From NCBI RefSeq assembly GCF_036346855.1, contig NZ_CP107841.1:10606001-10670000 (forward strand): DNA of 64,000 bases, written 5' to 3'. This DNA is from Streptomyces europaeiscabiei. GTDB lineage: Bacteria > Actinomycetota > Actinomycetes > Streptomycetales > Streptomycetaceae. Below are positions 24,685-34,129 of this stretch, piece by piece. The notes beneath the pieces are model-generated. The model was not told the DNA's origin, did no database searches, and saw only the letters and a list, made by a program, of their open reading frames with translations. A program made the position numbers and the translations under genes. Every line of letters starts with the position of its first letter. Within the stretch, counting starts at the first letter, position 1.

Positions 24685-25088
24685 TCACCTCATCGCCCGT
24701 ACCTCTGCCGGGCGTCCGCCACCCGCACCGGCCCCCCTTTCCCCTTCCTCGCCCGCGACGCGCTCCAGCACCGCGCGGGCTTGGGCCGTCGTCCTCGCGG
24801 CGCGGGGCCCGTGCCCGGTGCCCGCCACGGTGTGCAGATGCGCGAGCAGGGCCGCGAGGCGCCCCTCACCGGCATGGGGAAGAGCGACAGCGCCCTCCCA
24901 CAGGGCGGACCGGATGCGCTCGGCGGTCAGTTCGCTGTCCCGGCACAGGCCACGAGCAGCATCCGGGCGATCCGGCGCTCCAGCGGGCCGGGCGTCCACG
25001 CCCCGGTGTCCAGGCCGTGCGCCAGGGCCGTGCAGGGGCCGGCCGCGCAAGAGTCCTGCCCGCGCGCGGGGACGGCGGTGTCGGTCAT
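24685..25088 (-). pseudogene. Frameshifted small hypothetical gene
   Basis: ATG 25088 opens a frame (MTDTAVPARGQDSC...ERRIARMLLVACAG) that stops after about 52 codons. The next frame continues with equally strong codon bias (RDSELTAERIRSALWEGAVAL...QARAVLERV) to 24685. Adding one C within GCCGGG near 24940 would fuse them into a protein of about 135 aa. I do not recognise the family. The surrounding 24436-24684 and 25089-25574 hold no gene I can support. Confidence 0.4.
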
Positions 25089-25281
25089 GGAAGTGCTCTT
25101 TTCGCCCGGTCGTCATCATGGTGCTGCTCGTGCCGGCGGGGCACGCCGGGCCCACCCTCGGCACGGACGGCCGAGGATCGGCCAAGGGCCGGCCAAGGCG
25201 TGCCCGGACCCCGGCCGAGCCGCAGCCGGGCTCGGCCAAAAGGCCGCGAGCGGACCGGCGTTCACCTCACCTGTTTCTTGT

Positions 25282-25312
25282 GAGGAGGCCCGGCGTTCAC
25301 GCCGGGGAGGGA
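25282..25312. other. Possible orphan IS200/IS605 end hairpin
   Basis: GGCCCGGCGTTCACGCCGGG followed by GAGGGA closely resembles the hairpin at the left end of the intact IS200/IS605 element (CCCCGGGCGTTCACGCCCGG then GAGGAA at 20326). No transposase gene is nearby. It may be the scar of a related element. Confidence 0.4.
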
Positions 25313-25574
25313 TCGCATCCGGGTGTCGCGACGCGGAGCGTCGCCGTATCCGGTTCAGGGCGCGGAGCGCCCGTGCCGCTGTCGGCATCGTCGAGGTGGA
25401 TGCGAACGCGTGTGCCTGTCATCGCTGGTCGGGGTGGCCCGGGCCCCTGGGCGGGCCCGAGTTGACATACCGGCGCCCCGAGTTGACACACCGCCGGCCC
25501 GACCTGACGGACCGCGCCCCGCGATGGCGGCTCACCCCCGCCACGGCGCCGGCGCGGTGCCAGACTCCACGACC

Positions 25575-26552
25575 ATGCGTGCCGCCTACATAACCCGACT
25601 CGGCTCCCCGGACGTCATCCGTCACGGCGAGCTGCCGCCGCCCGCCCCCGGCCCCCACGACGTACTCGTCGACGTCGAGGTGAGCGCCGTCAACCACGTG
25701 GACACCTTCGTGCGTTCGGGTGCCTGGCGCACCCCGCTCGAGTTCCCCTTCGTCATCGGCCGCGACCTGGTGGGGACGGTGGCCGCCGCCGGCCCCGGCG
25801 CCACGGGGTTCCGCACCGGCGACGCGGTCTGGTGCAACAGCCTGGGCCACGACGGCCGTCAGGGGGCCGCCGCCGAACAGGCGGTGGTGCCCGCGGACCG
25901 GCTCTACCACCTGCCCGCAGGGGTGGACGCGGTCGACGCGGTGGCGCTGGCCCACCCGGCCGCGACCGCCCACCTGGCCCTGTTCACGCACGGGAACCTG
26001 CGCGCCGGCGAGAGCGTCGCCGTGCTGGGCGCGGGCGGCAACGTGGGCAGCGCCCTGGTCGTGATGGCCGCCCGGGCCGGAGCCCGGGTGATCGCCGTCG
26101 CCTCCGGGCACGACGAGGAATACGTGCGCTCCCTGGGCGCCGAGCACGTCATCGACTACCGCACGGGCGACGTCGCCGCCCGGATCCGGGCCGCCGCACC
26201 GCACGGCGTGGACCTGTACCTCGACACCTCGGGCCGCAACGACCTCGACACCGCGGTGGACCTGCTGGCGAGCCGGGGCCGGATCGTGGTGATGGCGGGA
26301 CTGCGCACCCGCCCGGTACTGCCCGTGGGACCGCTGTACCTGATGGACCGCTCCGTGCGCGGTTTCGCCATCTCCCACGCGGACACCGCCCAGCTCGCCG
26401 ACGCCGCACGCGGCATCAACACCCTGCTGGCGGCGGGCCGGCTGCGCCCGCGCGCCAGCGAGGTGCTGGAACTGACGGAGGCGGCCCGGGCCCACCGCCG
26501 TCTGGACGAGGGGAAGGTGCACGGCAAACTGGTACTGCGGGTACGCGGCTGA
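25575..26552 (+). CDS. Zinc-independent MDR-family NADPH:quinone oxidoreductase
   Basis: The 325-aa product is a medium-chain dehydrogenase/reductase. The GroES-like N-domain (SAVNHVDTFVRSGAW, FVIGRDLVGTV) is followed by a Rossmann domain (VAVLGAGGNVGSALVVMAA). The zinc-ligand pattern of alcohol dehydrogenases is absent, and the end (RAHRRLDEGKVHGKLVLRV) is typical of quinone oxidoreductase/QorA relatives. It probably reduces a quinone or enone using NADPH. It is separated by 370 bp from the SRPBCC gene, so it may not be in the same transcript. Confidence 0.87.
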   Translation: MRAAYITRLGSPDVIRHGELPPPAPGPHDVLVDVEVSAVNHVDTFVRSGAWRTPLEFPFVIGRDLVGTVAAAGPGATGFRTGDAVWCNSLGHDGRQGAAAEQAVVPADRLYHLPAGVDAVDAVALAHPAATAHLALFTHGNLRAGESVAVLGAGGNVGSALVVMAARAGARVIAVASGHDEEYVRSLGAEHVIDYRTGDVAARIRAAAPHGVDLYLDTSGRNDLDTAVDLLASRGRIVVMAGLRTRPVLPVGPLYLMDRSVRGFAISHADTAQLADAARGINTLLAAGRLRPRASEVLELTEAARAHRRLDEGKVHGKLVLRVRG

Positions 26553-26768
26553 AGACCCCGGCGCACGGCCAGGCCGGCTGCCGTGGGCTGCACGCCACCC
26601 GGTGCTGCGCGGTACGCGGCCGAAGACCGCCGGGCGGCGGCACCCCCCCGGGCCGCGCGAACCGCCGGACGGGGCCCGCACCACTGCGATGCGCGGAAGC
26701 ATTCACCCCCCGCCCCCGCCGAAGAAAGACACCGCACAACAATTCTCCGCAGGCCGGCTTCGCCCGCC

Positions 26769-26865
26769 CGGACGTCACATGAGGGAAACCCCGCGGACGT
26801 CACAAGAGGGAAACCCGCCCGGACGTCACATGAGGAAATTCCGTGCGGACGTCACCTAGGAAACC
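26769..26865. repeat. Four tandem ~26-bp repeats upstream of the nitrous-acid operon
   Basis: Units starting at 26769, 26794, 26820 and 26846 share CGGACGTCACATGAGGAAA with small changes. The last unit ends about 60 bp before the SRPBCC start codon. The core GACGTC is palindromic. Phased repeats at this position look like a multi-site operator or activator array for the operon beginning at 26925. The rest of 26553-26768 shows nothing definite. Confidence 0.75.
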
Positions 26866-26924
26866 TGACGGACCCCGGACCGCTTCATTGCTCACATTCC
26901 TCGGCCATCGGCAGGATTGCCGCC

Positions 26925-27479
26925 ATGACAGTCACCAGTGAAAGCGTCATCAACCAATCCCCCCTCTTCGAACTCGACGCCCGCATTCGTATATCGGCGA
27001 GTGCGGCCGAGATCTACTCCGTCGTCAGCGATCTGGCCCGCAGCAAGGAGTGGAGCCCGGAGTGCATGGGCGGCCAGTGGATCCAGGGCGAGCCGTCGGC
27101 CGTCGGCTCGGTCTTCCGCGGCGAGAACCTGCGCAGCGAGGACGTGGTCGGCTGGGCGCCGCTGGTACGCGGCACCTGGTACACCGAGTCCCGCGTGGTG
27201 GCCGCCGAGCCCGGCCGGACCTTCCGCTGGATGATGCTCACCCACGCCCGCGAGGACCAGGAGTCGATCTGGGGCTTCGACGTCGAGGACGCCGGCCAGG
27301 GCACCTCCTGGCTCGTCCACCACTTCCGGATGGGCAGGGCCACCGCCGGAATCCACAAGATCGTCGCCGGCCTCGACGAGGACGCCCGCAAGCGGTTCGT
27401 CGACGAGTGGACCGCCAAGCTCGCCCGCGACCTCGACGACACGCTGGCCCGTATCAAGGACGTCATCGAGAAGAACTGA
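26925..27479 (+). CDS. SRPBCC (START-like) family protein
   Basis: The 184-aa product has the polyketide cyclase/dehydrase SRPBCC fold: ARIRISASAAEIYSVVSDLA at the start, then GSVFRGENLR and a long C-terminal helix. These helix-grip proteins bind hydrophobic small molecules and some catalyse cyclisation or hydrolysis. ATG 26925 has GCAGGA upstream. It is the first gene of the plus-strand block leading to the nitrous-acid genes, 108 bp before the diazotase-like ligase. Substrate unknown. Confidence 0.85.
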   Translation: MTVTSESVINQSPLFELDARIRISASAAEIYSVVSDLARSKEWSPECMGGQWIQGEPSAVGSVFRGENLRSEDVVGWAPLVRGTWYTESRVVAAEPGRTFRWMMLTHAREDQESIWGFDVEDAGQGTSWLVHHFRMGRATAGIHKIVAGLDEDARKRFVDEWTAKLARDLDDTLARIKDVIEKN

Positions 27480-27587
27480 CGCACACGCACGGCGCGGTTG
27501 TCACCCGCCGGCGAAGAACCGTCAGCTCCGAAACGAAACGCAGCACCCCCTTCAGGAATCCGCAGCCAGGGACGAGAGATCGGTTAC

Positions 27588-29156
27588 ATGTTTCTCCAAC
27601 GAATAGGAAGCAAGGGAATTCGGCTGGGCACGCTGTTCGACCGAGCGGCGGCACGGCATCCGGCGAATTTCGTGATACTCGACCACGACCTGGACATCGC
27701 CCCGGACCTCGGCCGGCGCGCGACACTGACCGAACTGGCCGACCTGGTGGACGACTTCGCCTCCCGGCTGTGGTCGGTCAAGGTGCGCCCGGGCGACCAC
27801 GTCGTGGTGCACAAGAGCGACGGCTTCGACATCTCCCTGCTCGCCTGCGCCATCGCCCGCACCGGCGCCATCCCGGTCCTGCTGTCGCCCAAGCTCGACG
27901 GCGCCACGGTCGCCGAACTCCTGCGCCGCGTGGGCCGGCCCTTCCTCGTCACCGACCAGGACAAGCTCGAGCACGACCTGCCCGCCGAGGTCTTCGGCCT
28001 GTCCCGCACCGTGCTGCTCGCCTCCGGCGAGCACGAGCAGGCCACCTCCTTCGCCTCGCTGGCCGGCGCCGAACGCGTGCCCGCGGTGGCCATGCCGATC
28101 GACCACCCCACCCTCATCACCCACACCTCCGGCACCACCGGCACACCGAAGCTGGCCGTGCACACCGCCATGAGCTTCCAGTCCCGCTACCGCCCGCAGG
28201 CCACCGTCGTGGCCACCACGGTGCGCCGCAGCGAACCCGTCGCGATCCACGTGTCGTTCGTGCACTCACGGATGTTCACGGCGATGCCCATCTCGATCCT
28301 CCAGGGCCACCCGCTCATCATCCTCAAGGACGACGACCCGCAGACCGTGGGGGAGCTGTTCACCAGGATCCCGCCCGGCTTCATCGAGGCCCACCCCAAC
28401 ACCTTCCTGCGCTGGGAGGAACTGGCCGAGGACCCCCGCGGGCCGCTGGCGAACGTGAAGTACTTCTCCAGCACCTTCGACGCCATCCACCCGCGCACCG
28501 TCAACACCCTGCTCAAGGCCTCCCGCCGCAAGGGACGGCGCTTCGCCCAGGCCTACGGGCAGAGCGAGGTCGGCCCGATCGCGGCACGCACCTACTCCCT
28601 CAAGGACGGCGCCGACTTCAACGGCCGCTGCGTCGGCGTCCCGTTCCCGGGGATGACCGGGGTACGCGTCGTCAGCCGCAACGGCGCCCCGGTCTCCAAG
28701 GACAACCCCGGCTTCATCGAGGTCAGGAGCGACGGGCGGATCGTCACCTACCTGGGCGAGCACCAGCGCTGGCAGCAGCAGGTCAACGACGGCTGGTGGC
28801 GCATGGGCGACGTCGGCTACCGCACCAGGTTCGGCTGCCTGCACCTGCTGGACCGCGAGGTCGACGAGATCCCCGGCGTGCAGTCCACCCTGGAGATCGA
28901 GGACAAGCTCTTCACCCGGCTGCCCGAACTCATCGAGGTCATCATCATCCCCGGCCCCGACCAGCGCGCCGTGCCGGTGGTGTGCACCCGCAACGACGCG
29001 CCGCTGGACGAACTGTCCTGGAAGAGCGCCGTGGTGGACCTGCCGGCCCTCGCCGATCCGGTCCAGTGGCGGCTTCAGGACCTCCCGCAGACCGCCACCA
29101 CCAAGATCAAGCGCCTGGAGCTGGCCCGCCTGCTGGCGGCAGGCACCGGCGGCTAG
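27588..29156 (+). CDS. AMP-dependent ligase, CreM/diazotase-like
   Basis: The 522-aa product is an ANL-superfamily adenylating enzyme. The P-loop-like motif is HTSGTTGTPKLAVH, followed by AYGQSEVGP, GDVGYRTRFGCLHLLDREVD and the C-terminal Lys in TTTKIKRLELAR. It is the neighbour of CreE- and CreD-type nitrous-acid genes. In cremeomycin and related clusters a ligase of this type (CreM, AvaA7, CmaA6) performs ATP-dependent diazotisation of an aromatic amine with nitrous acid. That role is inferred by context; ordinary acyl-CoA ligase activity is the alternative. A clear paralogue lies at 40147-41820. Start ATG 27588 chosen for a purine-rich site upstream. Confidence 0.85.
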   Translation: MFLQRIGSKGIRLGTLFDRAAARHPANFVILDHDLDIAPDLGRRATLTELADLVDDFASRLWSVKVRPGDHVVVHKSDGFDISLLACAIARTGAIPVLLSPKLDGATVAELLRRVGRPFLVTDQDKLEHDLPAEVFGLSRTVLLASGEHEQATSFASLAGAERVPAVAMPIDHPTLITHTSGTTGTPKLAVHTAMSFQSRYRPQATVVATTVRRSEPVAIHVSFVHSRMFTAMPISILQGHPLIILKDDDPQTVGELFTRIPPGFIEAHPNTFLRWEELAEDPRGPLANVKYFSSTFDAIHPRTVNTLLKASRRKGRRFAQAYGQSEVGPIAARTYSLKDGADFNGRCVGVPFPGMTGVRVVSRNGAPVSKDNPGFIEVRSDGRIVTYLGEHQRWQQQVNDGWWRMGDVGYRTRFGCLHLLDREVDEIPGVQSTLEIEDKLFTRLPELIEVIIIPGPDQRAVPVVCTRNDAPLDELSWKSAVVDLPALADPVQWRLQDLPQTATTKIKRLELARLLAAGTGG

Positions 29157-29299
29157 CACCTGCCCGAACGCCCCCGCCCCCCGGGGCCCCCGACGGCCCG
29201 CACCCTTTCAAGGCCCCCGGCATCCCGCTTCCCTGCCCGCGGCCGGCGCCCGGCCCTCCCCGGCCGCCGGCCGTCCCTGCCCAGAAACGGAGTCGTCCC

Positions 29300-31276
29300 A
29301 TGAGCAGCACCCTCGAGGTCTGTGTCATCGGTGCCGGTCCCCGAGGCCTGTCGGTCCTCGAACGACTGCTGGCCAACGAACGCGGCACCCCCTCCCACGA
29401 CGCGGTCACCGTCCACGTCATCGACCCCTCGGCACCCGGCGCCGGAGCGGTGTGGCGCACCGAGCAGTCCCAGCACCTGCTGATGAACACCGTGGCCTCA
29501 CAGATCACCGTCTTCACCGACGACAGCGCCCGCATCAACGGCCCCATCGAGCCCGGCCCCAGCCTGTACGAGTGGGCCCGCAGCCTGGCGCTGCTCGGCG
29601 AGGTGGCCGACACCTCGGCCGGCGCCCTGGCCGAAGCGGCACGCCTGGGCCCCGACTCCTATCCCACCCGCGCCTTCTACGGCCGCTACCTGCGGGACTG
29701 CTTCGAACGCATCGTCGCGGGCGCACCCGCCCACGTCGAGATCCGGGTACACCGCTCGCGCGCCGTCGCCGCGGCCGACACCCACGGCGTGCCCGGCGGA
29801 CCGCAGGGCATCCGGCTGGAGAACGGCATCCGCCTCAACGAACTCGACGCCGTCGTGATGGCCCAGGGCCACGTCTCGGCCCGGCTGTCGGCACGCGAGG
29901 CACGCACCGCCAGCCTGGCGCGCATCCACCACCTCACCTACATCACCCCGGCCAACCCCGCCGACCTGGATCTCAGCAACATCCAGCCCGGACAGCACGT
30001 CCTGCTGCGCGGCCTCGGCCTGAACTTCTTCGACCACATGGCCCTGTTCACCCTGGGCCGCGGCGGGCGCTTCGTGCGCGAGGACGGCCGCCTGGTCTAC
30101 CGCCGCTCGGGCAGCGAACCCAAACTGTTCGCCTTCTCCCGCCGCGGGGTGCCCTACCACGCGCGCGGCGAGAACGAGAAGGGCGCCACCGGCCGCTACT
30201 TCCCCAGGCTCCTCACCCCCGCGTACATCGCGATGCTGCGCGAACGTTCCGCCGCCGGAGTGCCCGTCACCTTCGGCGAGGACCTGTGGCCGCTGATCTC
30301 CCGCGAGGTGGAGAGCGTCTACTACGCCACCCTGCTGAGCGCGCAGGGCCGCACCGAGCTGCGCGAGGAGTTCACGGAGCAGTTCCTCGCCACCGACACC
30401 GACGGCGAGCGCAGCGCACTGCTCGACTCCTACGACATCGCCGGCCAGGAACGCTGGAACTGGGAGCGTCTGTCGCGCCCCTACGGCGAGCGTGTCTTCA
30501 CCGGCCGCGAGGACTTCACCGGCTGGCTCCTGGACCACCTGCGGGCCGACGTCGCCGAATCCCGCCGGGGCAACGTCAGCGGACCGCTCAAGGCCGCCCT
30601 GGACGTGCTGCGCGACCTGCGCAACGAGATCCGCCTCGCGGTCGACCACGGCGGCCTGGAGGGCGGCTCGCACCGCGACGACCTGGAGGGCTGGTACACA
30701 CCGCTGAACGCGTTCCTCTCGATCGGCCCGCCCGCCTCCCGCATCGAGGAGATGATCGCGCTGATCGAGGCCGGTGTGCTGAGCGTGACCGGCCCGGGCA
30801 CACAGGTCCGCATCGACACCACCGCCCAGGTGTACTGCGCCCGCTCCACCGCGGTACCGGGCGAGCCGGTGCGGGCCACCGCGCTCATCGAGGCCCGCCT
30901 GCCCGAGCCGGACCTGCGCCGCACCGAGGACCCCCTGCTCAAGCACCTCCTCGACACCGACCAGGCCACCCCCTACCGCATCGCGGCCACCGGCGGCCCG
31001 GCGTACGAGACCGGCGGCCTCGCCGTCACCGAACGCCCCTACCGCCTCCTCGACGGCCGCGGCCGCCCCCACCCCCGGCGCTTCGCCTACGGGGTTCCCA
31101 CCGAGTCGGTGCACTGGGTGACCGCCGCCGGCATCCGGCCGGGCGTCGACTCCGTCACCCTCGGCGACTCCGACGCGATCGCCCGCGCGGTCCTCGCCCT
31201 GCCGCCGGCCGCCCGGGTCCCCGACGGCGTACGGCCCATGGAGGCCGACAGCGACCTGTCCGGGGTGATCGTGTGA
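29300..31276 (+). CDS. creE: FAD-dependent aspartate N-oxygenase (CreE-like)
   Basis: The 658-aa product has a dinucleotide-binding N-terminus (VCVIGAGPRGLSVLERLLA) and an FAD/NAD(P)-binding domain (VVMAQGHVS). Length and architecture match CreE, which oxidises L-aspartate in several steps to nitrosuccinate. The next gene, coupled by GTGA overlap, encodes a fumarase/aspartase-type lyase like CreD, and the pair defines the ANS pathway to nitrous acid. The pairing is what makes this assignment strong; alone, the family also includes uncharacterised oxidoreductases. ATG 29300 has GGAG upstream. Confidence 0.85.
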   Translation: MSSTLEVCVIGAGPRGLSVLERLLANERGTPSHDAVTVHVIDPSAPGAGAVWRTEQSQHLLMNTVASQITVFTDDSARINGPIEPGPSLYEWARSLALLGEVADTSAGALAEAARLGPDSYPTRAFYGRYLRDCFERIVAGAPAHVEIRVHRSRAVAAADTHGVPGGPQGIRLENGIRLNELDAVVMAQGHVSARLSAREARTASLARIHHLTYITPANPADLDLSNIQPGQHVLLRGLGLNFFDHMALFTLGRGGRFVREDGRLVYRRSGSEPKLFAFSRRGVPYHARGENEKGATGRYFPRLLTPAYIAMLRERSAAGVPVTFGEDLWPLISREVESVYYATLLSAQGRTELREEFTEQFLATDTDGERSALLDSYDIAGQERWNWERLSRPYGERVFTGREDFTGWLLDHLRADVAESRRGNVSGPLKAALDVLRDLRNEIRLAVDHGGLEGGSHRDDLEGWYTPLNAFLSIGPPASRIEEMIALIEAGVLSVTGPGTQVRIDTTAQVYCARSTAVPGEPVRATALIEARLPEPDLRRTEDPLLKHLLDTDQATPYRIAATGGPAYETGGLAVTERPYRLLDGRGRPHPRRFAYGVPTESVHWVTAAGIRPGVDSVTLGDSDAIARAVLALPPAARVPDGVRPMEADSDLSGVIV

Positions 31277-32670
31277 CCCCGGGCCGGGAGGAGGACACCG
31301 ACGCCGGGCTGCTGTCCCCGGTCCGGGCCGGCACCCCCGTCGAGGAGGCCACCTGCGACCGGGCCTGGCTCCAGGCCATGCTGGACGCCGAGGCCGCCCT
31401 GGCACGCGCCCAGGCCTTGCTGGGCACCCTGCCCGCGCACGCCGCCGAGACCATCACCGAACTGGCCCGCGCCGACCGGCTCGACCTGCGCGCCCTGGCG
31501 CTCGCCGCCCGCGAGACGGCCAACCCGGTGATCGGCCTGGTGCAGGCGTTCACCGCGGTGGTGGCCGAGAAGGACCCGGCAGCCGCGCAATACGTGCACC
31601 GGGGCTCCACCAGCCAGGACATCCTGGACACCGGCGCCATGCTGGTCGCCGACCGCGCCCTGAAGATCATCCGCGCCGACCTCGGGCGAACGGCCCGGGC
31701 ACTGGCCCATCTGGCCGCCCGGCACCGCGACACCCTCGCCGTCAGCCGCACCCTCGCCCTGCACGCCGTCCCGACGACATTCGGCCTGCGGGCGGCGGGC
31801 TGGCGGCAACTGGTCCTGCACGCCGAGGCACGGCTGGCCCGCGTGCAGGAGGGCGGGCTGCCCGTCTCCCTGGGCGGGGCGGCCGGCACCCTGGCCGGCT
31901 ACCTGGAGTACGCCGCCGTCGGCGACGGCCCGACCCCCGATGCGGAGACCTACCTGGACCTCCTCACCGACGCCTACGCGGCCCAGACACACCTCGCCCG
32001 GCCGGAACTGCCCTGGCACGCCCTGCGCACACCCGTCGCCGACCTGGCGTCCGCGCTGGCCTTCACCACCGGCGCGCTCGGCAAGATCGCCGTGGACGTG
32101 CAGTCACTGGTGCGCACCGAGGTCGGCGAGGTCAGCGAACCCGGCCCCGCCGGCCGCGGCGCCTCCTCGGCGATGCCGCACAAACGCAACCCCGTGCTGG
32201 CCACCCTGGTGCGCAGCGCCGCCCTGCAGGTGCCGGCCCTCTCCGCGGCCCTGACCCAGTGCCTGGTGTCCGAGGACGAGCGCTCCGCGGGCGCCTGGCA
32301 CGCGGAATGGCAGCTGCTGCGCGAATGCCTGCGGCTGACCGGCGGAGCGGCCCACACGGCCGTCGAACTCACCGAGGGCCTGCAGGCCAGCCCCGAACGG
32401 ATGCGCGCCAACCTGGACATGACGGGCAGCCGGATCGTCTCCGAACGCGTCGCCGCCCACCTCACCCCCCTGCTCGGCAGGGACCGGGCCCAGACCGTGC
32501 TGACCCAGGCCGCGCAGCAGGCCCTGGCCGACGGACGGCCGCTGGCGGAGGTACTCGCCGCCCTGCCCCAACTCCCCGCCCGCCTCAAGGGCGAACTCGC
32601 CCACCTGTGCGACCCCGCCCACTACACCGGGGCCGCCGCCGCCCTGGTGGACCGCGCGCTGCGGCCCTGA
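31273..32670 (+). CDS. creD: Nitrosuccinate lyase (CreD-like, aspartase/fumarase superfamily)
   Basis: The 465-aa product shows the superfamily signature SSAMPHKRNPV around residues 298-308 and the upstream substrate motif RGSTSQDILDT. It is closest in general pattern to 3-carboxymuconate cycloisomerase and adenylosuccinate lyase. Downstream of a CreE-like oxygenase it is best read as nitrosuccinate lyase, releasing nitrous acid and fumarate. GTG 31273 overlaps the oxygenase stop, implying coupled expression. The fumarate can return to aspartate through central metabolism. Confidence 0.87.
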   Translation: MTPGREEDTDAGLLSPVRAGTPVEEATCDRAWLQAMLDAEAALARAQALLGTLPAHAAETITELARADRLDLRALALAARETANPVIGLVQAFTAVVAEKDPAAAQYVHRGSTSQDILDTGAMLVADRALKIIRADLGRTARALAHLAARHRDTLAVSRTLALHAVPTTFGLRAAGWRQLVLHAEARLARVQEGGLPVSLGGAAGTLAGYLEYAAVGDGPTPDAETYLDLLTDAYAAQTHLARPELPWHALRTPVADLASALAFTTGALGKIAVDVQSLVRTEVGEVSEPGPAGRGASSAMPHKRNPVLATLVRSAALQVPALSAALTQCLVSEDERSAGAWHAEWQLLRECLRLTGGAAHTAVELTEGLQASPERMRANLDMTGSRIVSERVAAHLTPLLGRDRAQTVLTQAAQQALADGRPLAEVLAALPQLPARLKGELAHLCDPAHYTGAAAALVDRALRP

Positions 32671-32749
32671 CCCCCTTCCTTGCGCCGCGGCCCGGCAGGA
32701 CCCCACCACCGGGCCGCACCGCCCCGACCCGAAGAGAGCCGAGGAAAAG

Positions 32750-34129
32750 ATGACCAGCGCACCATCCGCCCGAGGGCGGTGGATCGAGAACTGGGACCCC
32801 GAGGACGAGGAGCAGTGGGAGCGCGGCGGGCGACGCGTGGCCCGCCGCAACCTGGTGCTGTCGGTACTGTCCGAGCACATCGGCTTCTCCGTGTGGAGCA
32901 TGTGGTCGGTGCTCGTGCTGTTCATGTCGCCGAAGATCGGGCTGGACTTCGCCCCCGACGAGAAATTCCTGATGGTGGTGGTGCCCACCCTGGCGGGCGC
33001 ACTGCTCAGGCTCCCCTACAGCTACGCGGTGACCCGCTTCGGCGGCCGCAACTGGACCGTGTTCGCCTCCCTGCTGCTGCTCGTGCCCACCCTGCTGACC
33101 GTCCACTTCGTCCAGCGGCCCGGCACCGAACTGTGGGTGTTCCTGCTCATCGGCGCGAGCGCCGGGGCGGGCGGCGGCAACTTCGCCTCCTCGATGACCA
33201 ACATCACCGCCTTCTACCCCCAGCGCCACCAGGGCTGGGCGCTGGGAGTCAACGCGGGCGGCGGCAACCTGGGCGTCGCCGCCGTCCAGCTCCTGGGCCT
33301 GCTGGTCATCTCCGTCGCCGGCGACACCCACCCCGCCTACGTCGCCGCCTGCTACCTGCCGCTGATCGCGCTGGTGTCGGTGCTGGCCGCACTGCGCATG
33401 GACAACGTCGCGGTGGTGCGCACCCCGCCCGGCGCCCAGCGCGAGGCCGCCGCCAGCAGCCACACCTGGTGGATATCCCTGCTGTACATCGGAACCTTCG
33501 GCTCCTTCATCGGTTTCGGGTTCGCCTTCGGCCTGGTCCTGCAGAGCCAGTTCGGCTCCACCCCCCTGCAGGCCGCCTCCTTCACCTTCCTCGGGCCGCT
33601 CCTGGGCTCGGTGGCCCGCCCCCTCGGCGGCCGGATCGCCGACCGGTGGGGCGGAGCGAGGGTCACCCTGTGGTCGTTCGCCGGCATGGCCGCCGGCATC
33701 GGCGTGCTGCTGCTGGCCACCCGCAGCGGATCCTTCCCCCTGTTCGTGACCGGGTTCACGGCCCTGTTCGTGGTCAGCGGCATCGGCAACGGCTCCACGT
33801 ACAAGATGATCCCGGTGGTCTTCGCCCGGCAGGCCGAGGCCGCCGTCACCTCCGGCCACGACGCCGCCGCGGCCTTCGCCCGGTCACGCCGCCTGTCCGG
33901 CGCGGTCCTCGGCATCGCCGGAGCGGCCGGCGCGCTCGGCGGCGTCGCCATCAACCTGGCCTTCCGCACCGCCTACGGCCAACTGGGCGGCGGCGAGGCC
34001 GCCTTCTACACCTTCCTCCTCTACTACGGGCTGTGCGCGGCCCTGATCCGGACGGTGTACCTGCGCAGCGACCGCGACAGCGGCGCACAGCCCCCCGCCC
34101 GGAAAGCGCAGGCCTCCCATGTCCGCTGA
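32750..34129 (+). CDS. narK: NarK-type nitrate/nitrite MFS transporter
   Basis: The 459-aa membrane protein carries the nitrate-transporter signature twice: GAGGGNFASSMTNITAFYP and VSGIGNGSTYKMIP. It has about 12 transmembrane segments and an N-terminal cytoplasmic stretch (RGRWIENWDPEDEEQWE) typical of NarK proteins. It should import nitrate and could exchange it for nitrite. The start has GAGGAAAAG upstream, and its end overlaps the nitrate reductase start by 11 nt. It directly follows the nitrous-acid genes on the same strand. Confidence 0.93.
   Translation: MTSAPSARGRWIENWDPEDEEQWERGGRRVARRNLVLSVLSEHIGFSVWSMWSVLVLFMSPKIGLDFAPDEKFLMVVVPTLAGALLRLPYSYAVTRFGGRNWTVFASLLLLVPTLLTVHFVQRPGTELWVFLLIGASAGAGGGNFASSMTNITAFYPQRHQGWALGVNAGGGNLGVAAVQLLGLLVISVAGDTHPAYVAACYLPLIALVSVLAALRMDNVAVVRTPPGAQREAAASSHTWWISLLYIGTFGSFIGFGFAFGLVLQSQFGSTPLQAASFTFLGPLLGSVARPLGGRIADRWGGARVTLWSFAGMAAGIGVLLLATRSGSFPLFVTGFTALFVVSGIGNGSTYKMIPVVFARQAEAAVTSGHDAAAAFARSRRLSGAVLGIAGAAGALGGVAINLAFRTAYGQLGGGEAAFYTFLLYYGLCAALIRTVYLRSDRDSGAQPPARKAQASHVR

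Noticed and set aside
26769..26865. CRISPR-like repeats
   Set aside because: Four units are adjacent with no unique spacers and no cas genes; better read as operator repeats. The same applies to the arrays at 3403, 2431 and 11625.
27050..31276. Very long plus-strand open frame (1408 codons) running through several genes
   Set aside because: It is mostly Arg/Pro/Gly-rich out-of-frame sequence over the SRPBCC and AMP-ligase genes and joins the real CreE frame only at 29300. It is a GC-rich shadow before that point.
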